DNA from: an uncultured Cytophagaceae bacterium
GTDB taxonomy: Bacteria; Bacteroidota; Bacteroidia; Cytophagales; Spirosomataceae
Assembly: GCA_903933935.1 (NCBI GenBank)
Contig: CAIZMB010000094.1
Location: 1-49,912 of the forward strand
Direction: 5' to 3'
DNA: 49,912 nucleotides
Made by a program: the position numbers and the translations under genes. Shown one piece after another: positions 8,889 through 17,097 of the stretch. How positions within the stretch are numbered: the first letter of the stretch is position 1; each line of letters begins with the position of its first letter. The notes under the pieces are model-generated. The model had not been told where the DNA came from, did not search any database, and saw only the letters and a program-made list of their open reading frames with translations.

Positions 8889-9978
8889 GAGTGTAGGGAG
8901 TTGTTTGTGTAAAGAAACTCAGTGGTAAAGATTGATCCCAGCGAATGGCTGCTTGTTCAAGGCCAGCACTATTAAAGTGAATGCCATCCCAGCGATATTT
9001 TTCCCCCGTTAAAGTCTCTAAATCAGCTCCGACAACCGTATTTTTTATTTCAGACAAAATTCTTTTTTGAGCGGACTTAACTTTCATGATGGGCTCTGCG
9101 GTACCACCGGTATTGCTTTTTGCAATGGAGAATGTTAATAGGGGAGCATCTAATAAATCTCTTGTTTTCTGAATGTACATTTTAGTTGATTCTAGAATGA
9201 TATTTTCGGCTAAATAAATGTCATTTTCACCATGAGCCACTAAAATACCTCTTAATCCTATATTTAAAATTTCATTTACTAAGCGTTTTTCAAATAAAGA
9301 ATAAGGATACCTCAACTTCCAATCAAAAAATGGGTGCGGGAATGATAAACCATAAGCTGATAATCCCCATTGTTCAGAACTAGAGCCCCCAATTCCTGTG
9401 TTGTATATTCTGACAGGAACATTTAATTTAACTTTTAATTTCTCAGCTAGTCGGCCCCAATAATTATTAATAGCCCCATCATATTGCCAAATTAATACAT
9501 CGCACCAAGTTGGATCATAGTTTTCAATGGAATATGGTTTTTGTCCTTCTACAAGTGAATGACCAATAACAGCAAAGACTTCGCCAACTTTCACACTCCA
9601 AGTTAAAAGCGTATCCGTATAAACTTTGTTGTCATTAAATAATTGGATTTGTGGATAATACCCCCCGGCTTTTAAGGTAAACTTACCTTTGAATTCTTTA
9701 GTTGTTGGGTCTATGGCGAGTGTCAGCCAATCCGTTGAAACACCCCCTAATGAACTATTGAATTTTATTTTAGCCGATTGAAAACTTTTATCAGATTTAC
9801 CCACGATTGTAATAGAACCTTCATTGTTTGTATTTCTTTGTACAAAATCTATGCTATTGACTTTGTCAATAATAACTTTTGAGTTGGCAATAAATTTAGG
9901 TGCAATGTCTTCTGATTTACAACCATTTAGTAAAAGAATAAGGCCCAATAAAGTAAATGTCGATAAATTTTTAATCAT
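8881..9978 (-). CDS. SGNH/GDSL-type hydrolase lipoprotein, possible carbohydrate esterase
   Basis: A 365-residue protein with a lipoprotein signal (LLLNGC, lipidated Cys20). An N-terminal beta domain (about 30-130) precedes an SGNH hydrolase fold: Ser141 in IGHSLVEGQ (block I), Gly198 in GIGGSSSEQWG (block II), Asn252 in HGENDIY (block III), and D331/H334 in DGIHFNSAG (block V). This layout resembles sialate-O-acetylesterase-like or acetyl-xylan-esterase-like enzymes, but the nucleophile motif is GHS, not the more common GQS. It probably removes acyl groups from a glycan at the outer membrane; the substrate is not evident. It overlaps the upstream DCC gene tail to tail. Confidence 0.8.
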   Translation of the reverse strand: MIKNLSTFTLLGLILLLNGCKSEDIAPKFIANSKVIIDKVNSIDFVQRNTNNEGSITIVGKSDKSFQSAKIKFNSSLGGVSTDWLTLAIDPTTKEFKGKFTLKAGGYYPQIQLFNDNKVYTDTLLTWSVKVGEVFAVIGHSLVEGQKPYSIENYDPTWCDVLIWQYDGAINNYWGRLAEKLKVKLNVPVRIYNTGIGGSSSEQWGLSAYGLSFPHPFFDWKLRYPYSLFEKRLVNEILNIGLRGILVAHGENDIYLAENIILESTKMYIQKTRDLLDAPLLTFSIAKSNTGGTAEPIMKVKSAQKRILSEIKNTVVGADLETLTGEKYRWDGIHFNSAGLEQAAIRWDQSLPLSFFTQTTPYTPK

Positions 9979-10029
9979 AGGATCATTCGAATAGGCATTT
10001 GCTGAATTTCAGAAAATGCTTCATTTTTT

Positions 10030-10037
10030 TATCTTTG
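10030..10037 (+). promoter_or_regulatory. -7 box upstream of fabD
   Basis: TATCTTTG fits the Bacteroidota -7 consensus TAnnTTTG and lies 33 bases before the fabD ATG. No well-placed -33 TTTG is visible. A minus-strand match (10049-10042, TAAATTTG) nearby could serve the divergent esterase gene. Confidence 0.5.
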
Positions 10038-10070
10038 TAAACAAATTTACATTAAATAATTAATTTATAA

Positions 10071-10955
10071 ATGAAGGCATATATTTTTCCTGGTCAAGGA
10101 TCGCAATTTCCCGGCATGGGGAAAGATTTATTTGAAACGTATTCGTTTGCAAGGGAAATATTTTCTGAGGCAGATGAGCTTCTCGGATTTTCACTTTCCG
10201 ACATCATGTTTAATGGTTCTGAAGATGAGCTTAAGCAAACGAAAGTGACCCAACCGGCCATTTATTTGCATTCAATTTTAATTGCAAAATTAGGTACCAA
10301 TTTCAAACCTGATATGGTGGCAGGCCATTCTTTGGGTGAATTCTCTGCTTTAGTGGCTTCCGGAGGATTAAGTTGGCAAGATGGTTTATCTTTAGTTTCC
10401 AAACGTGCATTAGCTATGCAAAAAGCATGTGAAATCGAACCCAGCACCATGGCTGCTGTTTTAGGCTTAAGCGATGAACAAATTGAAAAAGTTTGTGCTG
10501 AGTTTAATGGCGATGTGGTTGCCGCTAACTTCAACTGCCCAGGCCAAGTAGTCATTTCAGGAAGTATCAAAGGCGTCGAGCTAGTTGGAGAAAAATTAAA
10601 AGAAGCTGGTGCAAAAAGAGTATTGTTATTGCCAGTAGGTGGAGCTTTTCATTCTCCATTTATGGAACCTGCCCGTTTGGAGTTAGCAGCTGCCATTGAA
10701 GCTGCAAAAATTGATCGTCCCGTTTGCCCAATATTTCAAAATGTGAATGCAAAAGCGTCTCAAAATGAAGTGGAAATCAAAGCGAATCTAATTGCTCAAT
10801 TGACCGGTCCGGTTCGTTGGACTCAATCGATTGAAGCGATGGTTTCTGCTGGAGCCACTGAATTTATAGAATGTGGACCTGGAAAAGTTTTACAGGGCTT
10901 AGTAAGGAAAATTAATGCAGAAGCAATTGTGTCTTCGATGGAACTGATTAGTTAA
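10071..10955 (+). CDS. fabD: Malonyl-CoA:ACP transacylase
   Basis: Transfers malonyl groups from CoA to acyl carrier protein, supplying fatty-acid elongation. It has 294 residues, the normal length. The N-terminal FPGQGSQ motif is at 6-12, the nucleophile is Ser87 in GHSLGE, Arg112 binds the malonyl carboxylate, and His194 is in GAFHSPFMEP. It stands alone here, divergent from the esterase lipoprotein and followed by tRNA-Gln in the same direction. Confidence 0.97.
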   Translation: MKAYIFPGQGSQFPGMGKDLFETYSFAREIFSEADELLGFSLSDIMFNGSEDELKQTKVTQPAIYLHSILIAKLGTNFKPDMVAGHSLGEFSALVASGGLSWQDGLSLVSKRALAMQKACEIEPSTMAAVLGLSDEQIEKVCAEFNGDVVAANFNCPGQVVISGSIKGVELVGEKLKEAGAKRVLLLPVGGAFHSPFMEPARLELAAAIEAAKIDRPVCPIFQNVNAKASQNEVEIKANLIAQLTGPVRWTQSIEAMVSAGATEFIECGPGKVLQGLVRKINAEAIVSSMELIS

Positions 10956-11037
10956 TTGGAAAAATTAAAATTAATAGCTTGATTTTCAGCGCTTGAACCT
11001 AATTCTAGAGAAATAATTCAATTATTTTGAATCAATG

Positions 11038-11069
11038 TTTGATAATTACAGCGCAAGCGCTTAATTTTG
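11038..11069 (+). promoter_or_regulatory. Promoter of tRNA-Gln
   Basis: TTTG (11038-11041), 20 bases, TAATTTTG (11062-11069), the same boxes and spacing as the sdhC promoter. The tRNA begins 15 bases after the -7 box. The spacer contains the inverted repeat AGCGC-AA-GCGCT (11050-11061). Confidence 0.75.
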
Positions 11070-11083
11070 CACTCTATTAAGAT

Positions 11084-11154
11084 TGACCTATGGTGTAAAG
11101 GTAACACACCAGTTTTTGGTTCTGGTTTTCTAGGTTCGAATCCTAGTAGGTCAA
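11084..11154 (+). tRNA. tRNA-Gln (anticodon TTG)
   Basis: Acceptor strands TGACCTA (11084-11090) and TAGGTCA (11147-11153) pair fully, with A as discriminator. The T-arm is CTAGGTTCGAATCCTAG and the anticodon loop TTTTGGT carries TTG. CCA is not encoded. A promoter precedes it and a perfect hairpin terminator follows. Confidence 0.95.
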
Positions 11155-11165
11155 CAAAATATTTC

Positions 11166-11206
11166 AAGAGTCTACTGAATCAATCAGTAGACTCTTTTGT
11201 TTTTTA
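11166..11206 (+). terminator. Terminator after tRNA-Gln
   Basis: A perfect 13-bp stem (11166-11178 with 11184-11196, arm AAGAGTCTACTGA), a 5-base loop, then a T-rich tract broken by one G. The left arm has no T-run on the far side, so it mainly serves the plus strand. Confidence 0.85.
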
Positions 11207-11236
11207 AATTACCAATTTTAAAGTGAAATGGCTCAA

Positions 11237-12073
11237 CTATTTCAAAAGCTCCTGGATCTTTTCCCCGATCCCTTGATTTTTAAACTCTTTTGCTTTTTTA
11301 CCATATACCCATAAAGTATAGGGCAATGGTTTTTGATGTAAGATTTCATCCGGAATTTTAAACGTGGTTGTCCCTCCCGTTCTTGTCTTGATTATTACGA
11401 CTCCATTCGCACCCCGCACCCCATATATAGCTGTACTTGATGGATCTTTTAATACATTAACTGATTCTATATCATTGGGGTTAATGGTGTTAAGATTAGT
11501 TATGGGCACTCCATCCACAATATATAATGGGCTATTTGCATTGATAGAACCAAATCCTCGTATCCGTACCATCGCCGCTCCTCCAGGAGAATGGTCATTC
11601 CCTACGGTGACCCCGGCAACTTGGCCAGTCATTTTTTGATTTAAAGTTCCAGCCGCTACTTGTGATAAATTTTGTGAACTAACTTCTCCCACTGCTCCAT
11701 TATTGTCACTTCTAGGTTTAGCCACGGAAGGTTCTATAAACTTAGGAATAAATTGAATCCCTACGCCGGCCGAACCTTCAGCGCTTCGGCCTGAGACCAC
11801 CACCACTTTTTCCAATTGCCCCAGTGGGATTGCATTAGTATCTCGATATTCCCCTTTGGTAAATAAATCCTCCGGATCATAAAAATAGATAAATAGCGAA
11901 TCCGATTTGATGGTAAATGTTCTTTGCGCTTGTTTTGCCTTGGACCCCGAGGAAGTACTTGATTCAAAATATTGCTTTAAAATGCTAAGCAACTCATTAG
12001 ATTGGCTCATTTTTTGAGCCACTAATGAATTACTCATACATAATAACAAAGCAAAACTGACAAGAATTTTCAT
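11237..12073 (-). CDS. Stand-alone TonB receptor plug-domain protein (SusC/RagA type)
   Basis: A 278-residue exported protein. A signal peptide ends at about residue 20 (SLVAQ). Residues 21-120 form a segment I do not recognise. Residues 130-233 form a SusC/RagA-type plug domain: LNQKMTGQVAGVTV, the RIRGFGSIN motif, PLYIVDGVPI, IESVNVLKDPSSTAIYGVRGANGVVIIKT. In SusC proteins this plug sits inside a 22-strand barrel of about 700 more residues; here the protein stops 45 residues after the plug with a charged, Lys-rich tail, so no barrel can form. The gene is complete with start and stop and shows no adjacent barrel remnant. It follows the AGE-family epimerase by 2 bases, in the same operon. It may be a periplasmic plug-like adaptor; the role is unknown. 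Confidence 0.8.
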   Translation of the reverse strand: MKILVSFALLLCMSNSLVAQKMSQSNELLSILKQYFESSTSSGSKAKQAQRTFTIKSDSLFIYFYDPEDLFTKGEYRDTNAIPLGQLEKVVVVSGRSAEGSAGVGIQFIPKFIEPSVAKPRSDNNGAVGEVSSQNLSQVAAGTLNQKMTGQVAGVTVGNDHSPGGAAMVRIRGFGSINANSPLYIVDGVPITNLNTINPNDIESVNVLKDPSSTAIYGVRGANGVVIIKTRTGGTTTFKIPDEILHQKPLPYTLWVYGKKAKEFKNQGIGEKIQELLK

Positions 12074-12075
12074 TT

Positions 12076-13344
12076 TTATGATGCGATAATAGCGTCTAGT
12101 TTTTCATAACTTAAAATCATTGAACGCACATTATGGTAATTAATTTTCCAAGAAGTCGCCATGTGTCGCCAGATGGGCTCTCCCTCACGGGTCAATAATG
12201 GCCACCATTCTCCTGTATTAAAATTGATCATCTTGTCGAAAACAAAGCGATGCACTTGCTTATATGCCGCTAAGAATTTTTCATCTCCAGTAAGCAAATA
12301 AGCATCGAGCATGCCAATTAACATTTCAGCCTGCTGCCAAAATTCCTTTTCTTTGTCATACACAACGCCATCATGTGAACCTTCTACATAAACACCTCCA
12401 AACTCCCAATCCACTCCATGATTCATGGAATGATAGAATGCCTTTTCTAAATTGATTCGGTAATCTTCGATGGAAAAACCACCCACTTTCAAGGCATGCA
12501 TTAATAGCCAACCAAATTCTGAGTTGTGACCATACGAGGTGTTGTCGGTGGCCGAAGCCTTTTGGCCTCCCTCCGCAAAACGATCCCAACCCCAAACGAT
12601 ATCAAATTTAATTTGTGGTGCGACGGACCAGTCAGCCCAAAACTGCGGGATTCCTGTCCCCGTTTCCGAATGCATTACTTTTTGAATCAATATGTCAATA
12701 GACTCTTTAAGTTTTCTACGATGTAATTCTTTGCCACTGGCCTCATATAGAGTGGTGAAAGCTTCCATCAGGTGCATGTGCACGTCAAGAGTTTTTCGAT
12801 CACCTCCGGGAGCGCCCGGTCCCATCAACTTCCAATCCTCTGAAAAGAATTCCCAGTAGCCACCTAAATTGGTATCCACGGCATATTTTTGCAATAAATC
12901 GAAACATTTTTCTGCATATTCCAAACCTATTGGATCTCCTGTGGCTAAGGTATATTCACTAAGGCTATAAATGGCAAAACTATGGCCGTATCCTATTTTT
13001 TGTCGGTTGGTTGCCTCCCCTTTGCGATTCATCATCCAGTAAAACCCTTCATTTTCATGATCCCACATTTTGTCTAACATGAACCTTACCCCATGTTCGG
13101 CCATTTCTTTCATGATAGGTCCCCCAAATCCATGTCGGTATGCCTGAGAATATGTAAACACGGATCTAGATTGCGCGATCAATGATTTTTCATCTTGTCC
13201 AGAATCTTCCCCAAATTCATTGTAATGTGTGATAAATCCACCATAGGTTTTATCCATGGTCCTTGTGGACCAAAAAGGCAACAAATGGGCTTCTGTATAC
13301 TGTTTGATTTCGTCACGAAGTGATTTTAATTCTTCTTTGTTCAT
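12076..13344 (-). CDS. AGE-family sugar 2-epimerase/isomerase
   Basis: Member of the N-acylglucosamine 2-epimerase family, an (alpha/alpha)6 barrel that epimerises C2 of free sugars or sugar derivatives (GlcNAc/ManNAc, cellobiose, mannose). It has 422 residues, typical length. Family signatures include QSRSVFTYSQAYRHGF near residue 40, KTLDVHMHLMEAFTTLYEA near 185, the His-containing GHNSEFGWLLM, and the C-terminal WRHMATSWKINYHNVRSM. There is no signal peptide, so it is cytoplasmic. It overlaps the PfkB kinase by 4 bases (ATGA) and precedes the plug protein by 2, so the three are translated from one message. The exact sugar is not evident. Confidence 0.88.
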   Translation of the reverse strand: MNKEELKSLRDEIKQYTEAHLLPFWSTRTMDKTYGGFITHYNEFGEDSGQDEKSLIAQSRSVFTYSQAYRHGFGGPIMKEMAEHGVRFMLDKMWDHENEGFYWMMNRKGEATNRQKIGYGHSFAIYSLSEYTLATGDPIGLEYAEKCFDLLQKYAVDTNLGGYWEFFSEDWKLMGPGAPGGDRKTLDVHMHLMEAFTTLYEASGKELHRRKLKESIDILIQKVMHSETGTGIPQFWADWSVAPQIKFDIVWGWDRFAEGGQKASATDNTSYGHNSEFGWLLMHALKVGGFSIEDYRINLEKAFYHSMNHGVDWEFGGVYVEGSHDGVVYDKEKEFWQQAEMLIGMLDAYLLTGDEKFLAAYKQVHRFVFDKMINFNTGEWWPLLTREGEPIWRHMATSWKINYHNVRSMILSYEKLDAIIAS

Positions 13345-14342
13345 AAAAATGTAAGGTTTAATTTTTCAATTTCTTCCGGACTGGCTGCACCCGTTTCCCC
13401 AATTTTATGGATGGAAATATGGGCACATAAATTAGCAAATTCACAGCATTCCGCAGTACTCGCTCCGGTGGCTTTAGCCGCTGAAAATGCAGCGACAACC
13501 ATGTCACCAGCACCCACGGTGTCTATTTCTCCTTTGGGTTTAGTGCCGGGTTGCCAATGAAATTCCGTTGGGCTAGCGTAGATTAATCCGCGCTCACCTA
13601 AGGTAACTAAGGCCCCCGTTTTTCGTTGGGTTACCCAGTTTTTAATTATGGTAATTAATGTTTCTTGTAAGGCCAACTGCTTTGGACTTAATTTTAAAAT
13701 GGCCGCCAATTCAGATTCATTAACCTTTAAAGGGATTTCAGTAGCTTCGCCCCCTAAATTACGTAGGTCGGCCAATGAACTTTTGTTATGCTGATTAATG
13801 AGCTTTTGTAGCTTTTTTATACTAGCCTTGTTTAATAAAGGATTTTGAAATTGTTCATTCACAACAACCCAATCATACGAGGCTATTTCAGTTTCTAAAT
13901 GCTGAATTAATGTTTCAGATTTTAGTTGGAATTGCTTATTCTGTGTGCCAAAATCAATGCGATTTAATTCGACATCTGCCCACATCGGTTTCGAGTAGGT
14001 CGGCGTGTCGATATCTGAAAAGGGCAATAAATGCGAGGTATCAATCGCTAATGATTTACATTGGAATTGCATTTCTCTCCCAAATAAGTCTAATCCTATC
14101 GCCCCAAAGGCATAGGCCTTCGCTCCCAAAATGGACAAATTCTTAGTCACGTTTCCTGCACCTCCTAAATACCCTTTAGGTTGATACCCCCAGAAAACAT
14201 TTTTTCCAGTCTCCACAGAGAATTCTTTCGTTCCCGTGTTTTCTTGAAAGTAAAAATCAACGGCAAAATCTCCGATAACTGCGATCTTGATTTTTTGTAT
14301 TTGACTTAAGATCTCTCTAAGCCGATTAGAATTCATATACAT
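13341..14342 (-). CDS. PfkB-family carbohydrate kinase (HldE/RfaE kinase-like)
   Basis: A 333-residue ribokinase-fold sugar kinase. The N-terminal IAVIGDFAVDFYF and GYLGGAGNVTKNLSILGA segments and the C-terminal GEIDTVGAGDMVVAAFSAA motif (catalytic Asp in GAGD) are closest to the kinase half of HldE, which phosphorylates heptose 7-phosphate. The nucleotidyl-transferase half of HldE is absent. It opens a three-gene unit with an AGE-family epimerase, suggesting phosphorylation of the epimerised sugar; that link is inference. A second ATG two codons downstream could equally be the start. Confidence 0.85.
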   Translation of the reverse strand: MYMNSNRLREILSQIQKIKIAVIGDFAVDFYFQENTGTKEFSVETGKNVFWGYQPKGYLGGAGNVTKNLSILGAKAYAFGAIGLDLFGREMQFQCKSLAIDTSHLLPFSDIDTPTYSKPMWADVELNRIDFGTQNKQFQLKSETLIQHLETEIASYDWVVVNEQFQNPLLNKASIKKLQKLINQHNKSSLADLRNLGGEATEIPLKVNESELAAILKLSPKQLALQETLITIIKNWVTQRKTGALVTLGERGLIYASPTEFHWQPGTKPKGEIDTVGAGDMVVAAFSAAKATGASTAECCEFANLCAHISIHKIGETGAASPEEIEKLNLTFL

Positions 14343-14394
14343 AGGTTTGAAAATGCCTCTAAAAATAAGGATATTTTCTCAGAAAGGAAATAAG

Positions 14395-14402
14395 TATTTT
14401 TG
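14395..14402 (+). promoter_or_regulatory. -7 box upstream of glmM
   Basis: TATTTTTG matches TAnnTTTG, 44 bases before the TTG start of glmM. No good -33 element is seen. Confidence 0.45.
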
Positions 14403-14446
14403 CGTAATTTTAAAATTCGAAATTTGTAAAATAAAAATTTTATCCA

Positions 14447-15835
14447 TTGGCTTTAATTAAATCAATCTCAGGTATCCGAGGTACTATCGGAGGTAAACCA
14501 GGCGAAGGCCTTAGTCCCGTCGACGTAGTTACTTTTGCAGCCGCTTATGGCACTTGGCTCAAGCGAGTGGGGAATCCATCGAACACCATTGTTTTAGGTA
14601 GAGATGCAAGAATTTCGGGTTCCATGGTTTCATCCTTGGTGGCCAATACGCTGATCGGTTTAGGTTGGGATGTCCTAGATATTGGCCTTTCTACAACTCC
14701 TACCGTTGAACTTGCGGTTCCTTGGACGCAAGCTGCCGGAGGTATTATCATCACAGCAAGCCATAATCCAGCTCAATGGAATGCACTTAAATTATTGAAT
14801 CATTTAGGCGAATTTATATCGGATGCGGATGGGAAGGATCTTTTGACGATTGCCGAAAATAACGATTTTTCATTTGCTGAGGTACATGATTTGGGCGAAT
14901 ATAAGGAGGATCATTCTTTCTTAGACCAACATATTCAACATGTTTTAGGCCTTCGTGGAGTTCATGCATACCAAATTTCAAAAGCAAATTTCCGAGTATT
15001 GGTGGATGCGGTTAATTCCACAGGTGGAATTGTTGTACCTGATCTTTTGCGTGCCTTAGGTGTGAAAAATGTGGATGTGATTTATGGGGAACCAACGGGA
15101 TATTTTGCGCACAATCCAGAACCATTGCCAGAGAATTTGGAGGTAATGATTTCCAAAATGAAAGAAGGAAATTATGATCTAGGTATTGTAGTCGATCCCG
15201 ATGTAGACCGTTTGTGTTTTATTTCGGAGGATGGAACACCTTTTGGAGAAGAATATACCTTAGTTGCGATAGCAGATTACATTTTGTCATTAGGTACTGG
15301 TAATACGGTTTCTAATTTATCGTCCACGCGCGCTTTACGCGATGTGACCGAAAAGCATGGAGGAAGCTATTTTGCGGCGGCCGTTGGCGAGGTAAATGTC
15401 GTCAACCAAATGAAGACTCAGCTGGCAGTAATTGGCGGCGAAGGCAATGGAGGGGTTATTTTCCCTGAGTCACATTATGGCCGGGATGCTTTAGTGGGAA
15501 TAGGTTTGTTTCTGACGTATTTAGCCCAAAAAGGGATTAAAACATCAGAACTACGAGCTACTTTCCCTTCGTATGTTATTTCAAAAAATAAAATCGAGTT
15601 GTCGCCCAATTTGAATGTAGATTTAATTTTATCTACGGTGGCTGAGAAATATAAAGACCAACAAGTTAACACGATTGATGGAGTAAAAATCGATTTTCCA
15701 GATCGTTGGATACATTTGAGAAAATCAAATACCGAACCTATCATTCGGATTTACGCGGAGGCCCCTAGCGAGGAGGAAGCCAATACACTTGCACAACAAA
15801 TTATACAGGTAATCAAAGAAATTGCCGCCAAATAA
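14447..15835 (+). CDS. glmM: Phosphoglucosamine mutase
   Basis: Converts glucosamine-6-phosphate to glucosamine-1-phosphate for UDP-GlcNAc, peptidoglycan and LPS. It has 462 residues. Ser105 in TASHNP is the phosphorylated catalytic residue. Mg2+ is bound by D250, D252 and D254 (DPDVDR), the sugar loop GGEGNGG lies near 337, and the phosphate-binding RKSNTEP is near the C-terminus. The start is a TTG at 14447: it gives the conserved N-terminus MALIKSISGIRGTIGG and there is no nearby in-frame ATG. The cysteine desulfurase follows after 6 bases. An alternative phosphomannomutase reading is less likely because the whole chain matches Bacteroidota GlmM. Confidence 0.92.
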   Translation: MALIKSISGIRGTIGGKPGEGLSPVDVVTFAAAYGTWLKRVGNPSNTIVLGRDARISGSMVSSLVANTLIGLGWDVLDIGLSTTPTVELAVPWTQAAGGIIITASHNPAQWNALKLLNHLGEFISDADGKDLLTIAENNDFSFAEVHDLGEYKEDHSFLDQHIQHVLGLRGVHAYQISKANFRVLVDAVNSTGGIVVPDLLRALGVKNVDVIYGEPTGYFAHNPEPLPENLEVMISKMKEGNYDLGIVVDPDVDRLCFISEDGTPFGEEYTLVAIADYILSLGTGNTVSNLSSTRALRDVTEKHGGSYFAAAVGEVNVVNQMKTQLAVIGGEGNGGVIFPESHYGRDALVGIGLFLTYLAQKGIKTSELRATFPSYVISKNKIELSPNLNVDLILSTVAEKYKDQQVNTIDGVKIDFPDRWIHLRKSNTEPIIRIYAEAPSEEEANTLAQQIIQVIKEIAAK

Positions 15836-15841
15836 TAAGGT

Positions 15842-16987
15842 ATGAATTCAACACAATCGCCGATTTACTTAGATAATGCGGCAACTACCCCCATAGATCC
15901 TGAGGTATGGAAGGAAATGCAGCCCTATTTTGAGCAGTTTACGGCAAATCCATCTTCGATTCATTCGCATGGCCGGCAAGCCAAAGTGATCGTTGAAAAA
16001 GCTAGAAAGACGATTGCTACTTTATTAAATGCCTCTCCGTCGGAAATATTTTTTACTTCAGGAGGGACGGAAGCAGATAACACGGTGATCCAATCTGCTG
16101 TTTTATATGGTGGAGTGAAGACAATTATCACCTCTCCTTTAGAGCATCATGCCGTTTTACATACGGCGGAGGCATGGGAAAAATTGGAGATGGTAGACCT
16201 AAAAATGGTCAAGTTAGATGCGAATGGAGTTATTGATTTAGCAGATTTGGAAAGTTTGTTATCTGCTTCGCCCAATGCCTTAGTGAGTTTGATGCAGGGA
16301 AATAATGAAATTGGAAATTTATTGGATTTGCATGCAGTGGGTGATTTATGTGAAAAATATGGCGCTCTATTTCATTCAGATACGGTTCAGACGATGGGAC
16401 ATTTTGTGCATAATGTGCAAGAATTACCGGTTCATTTTTTAGTTGGCGCCGGACATAAATTTCATGGGCCCAAAGGAATCGGTTTTCTGTATGCCAAGTC
16501 AGGCACGAAGTTCTCACCTTTAATGCATGGTGGCGCGCAAGAACGTAACCAACGTGGAGGTACAGAAAATGTGTATGGAATGGTGGGAATTGCCAAAGCT
16601 CTTTCTTTGGCTTATGAAAAAATGGCTGACCATGAAACGCATATAAAAGATCTTAAAACTTATTTCATCAAAGGTTTACAGAATAATTTCCCAGGCATTG
16701 AATTTAATGGCCTTTCAGCCGACCTAGATAAAAGTTTATATACGGTTTTGAATGTACGCTTTCCGCAGGTTCAGGATGGAGATATGCTATTATTCAAATT
16801 AGACATAGAAAAAATTTCCGCTTCTGGAGGGAGTGCTTGCTCTAGTGGAACTTCTGTGGGCTCGCACGTGCTGTCTGCATTAAATCCTAATGCAGAAGGT
16901 GCAGCCGTTCGATTTTCGTTTTCGAAAAATAATACTCGAGCAGAAATCGATCACGTATTGGAGGTTCTGCGCAAAATAATCAACTAA
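15842..16987 (+). CDS. Cysteine desulfurase (IscS/NifS family)
   Basis: PLP enzyme that removes sulfur from cysteine for iron-sulfur clusters or thiolated tRNA. It has 381 residues. The N-terminus YLDNAATTP, EHHAVLHT (PLP-stacking His) near 101-108, the Schiff-base Lys206 in GAGHKFHGPKG, and the sulfur-carrying Cys333 in SGGSACSSGTSVGSH are all present. The short Cys loop and length suit the class I (NifS/IscS) type. It lies 6 bases after glmM and has no isc or suf genes beside it. The tandem heptamer repeat begins a few bases after its stop. Confidence 0.93.
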   Translation: MNSTQSPIYLDNAATTPIDPEVWKEMQPYFEQFTANPSSIHSHGRQAKVIVEKARKTIATLLNASPSEIFFTSGGTEADNTVIQSAVLYGGVKTIITSPLEHHAVLHTAEAWEKLEMVDLKMVKLDANGVIDLADLESLLSASPNALVSLMQGNNEIGNLLDLHAVGDLCEKYGALFHSDTVQTMGHFVHNVQELPVHFLVGAGHKFHGPKGIGFLYAKSGTKFSPLMHGGAQERNQRGGTENVYGMVGIAKALSLAYEKMADHETHIKDLKTYFIKGLQNNFPGIEFNGLSADLDKSLYTVLNVRFPQVQDGDMLLFKLDIEKISASGGSACSSGTSVGSHVLSALNPNAEGAAVRFSFSKNNTRAEIDHVLEVLRKIIN

Positions 16988-16990
16988 CAG

Positions 16991-17096
16991 TTATTACCTT
17001 TTACCTATTTATTACCTAATACCTCTTACCTGTTAACTATTACCTCTTACCTAATACCTCTTACCTGTTACCTATTACCTATTACCTCTTACCTAA
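16991..17096. repeat. Degenerate 7-bp tandem repeat (NNTACCT), 14 units
   Basis: The core ACCT recurs at a strict 7-base interval from 17014 to 17094 (12 units, one mutated to AACT), plus two units before a 4-base insertion. The first bases of each unit rotate (ATT, AAT, CTT, GTT), giving a higher-order 35-bp repeat seen twice (17018-17052 and 17053-17087). It fills the whole gap between the convergent cysteine desulfurase and proS genes and abuts the proS stop codon. There is no hairpin potential and no coding frame. Confidence 0.9.
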
Positions 17097-17097
17097 T

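Noticed and set aside
12371-12595. A minus-strand small gene inside the AGE epimerase.
   Set aside because: It is in another frame of a well-conserved enzyme, with no start signal or homology.
16991-17096. A CRISPR-like array.
   Set aside because: The repeat is a 7-bp tandem without spacers and there are no cas genes nearby.
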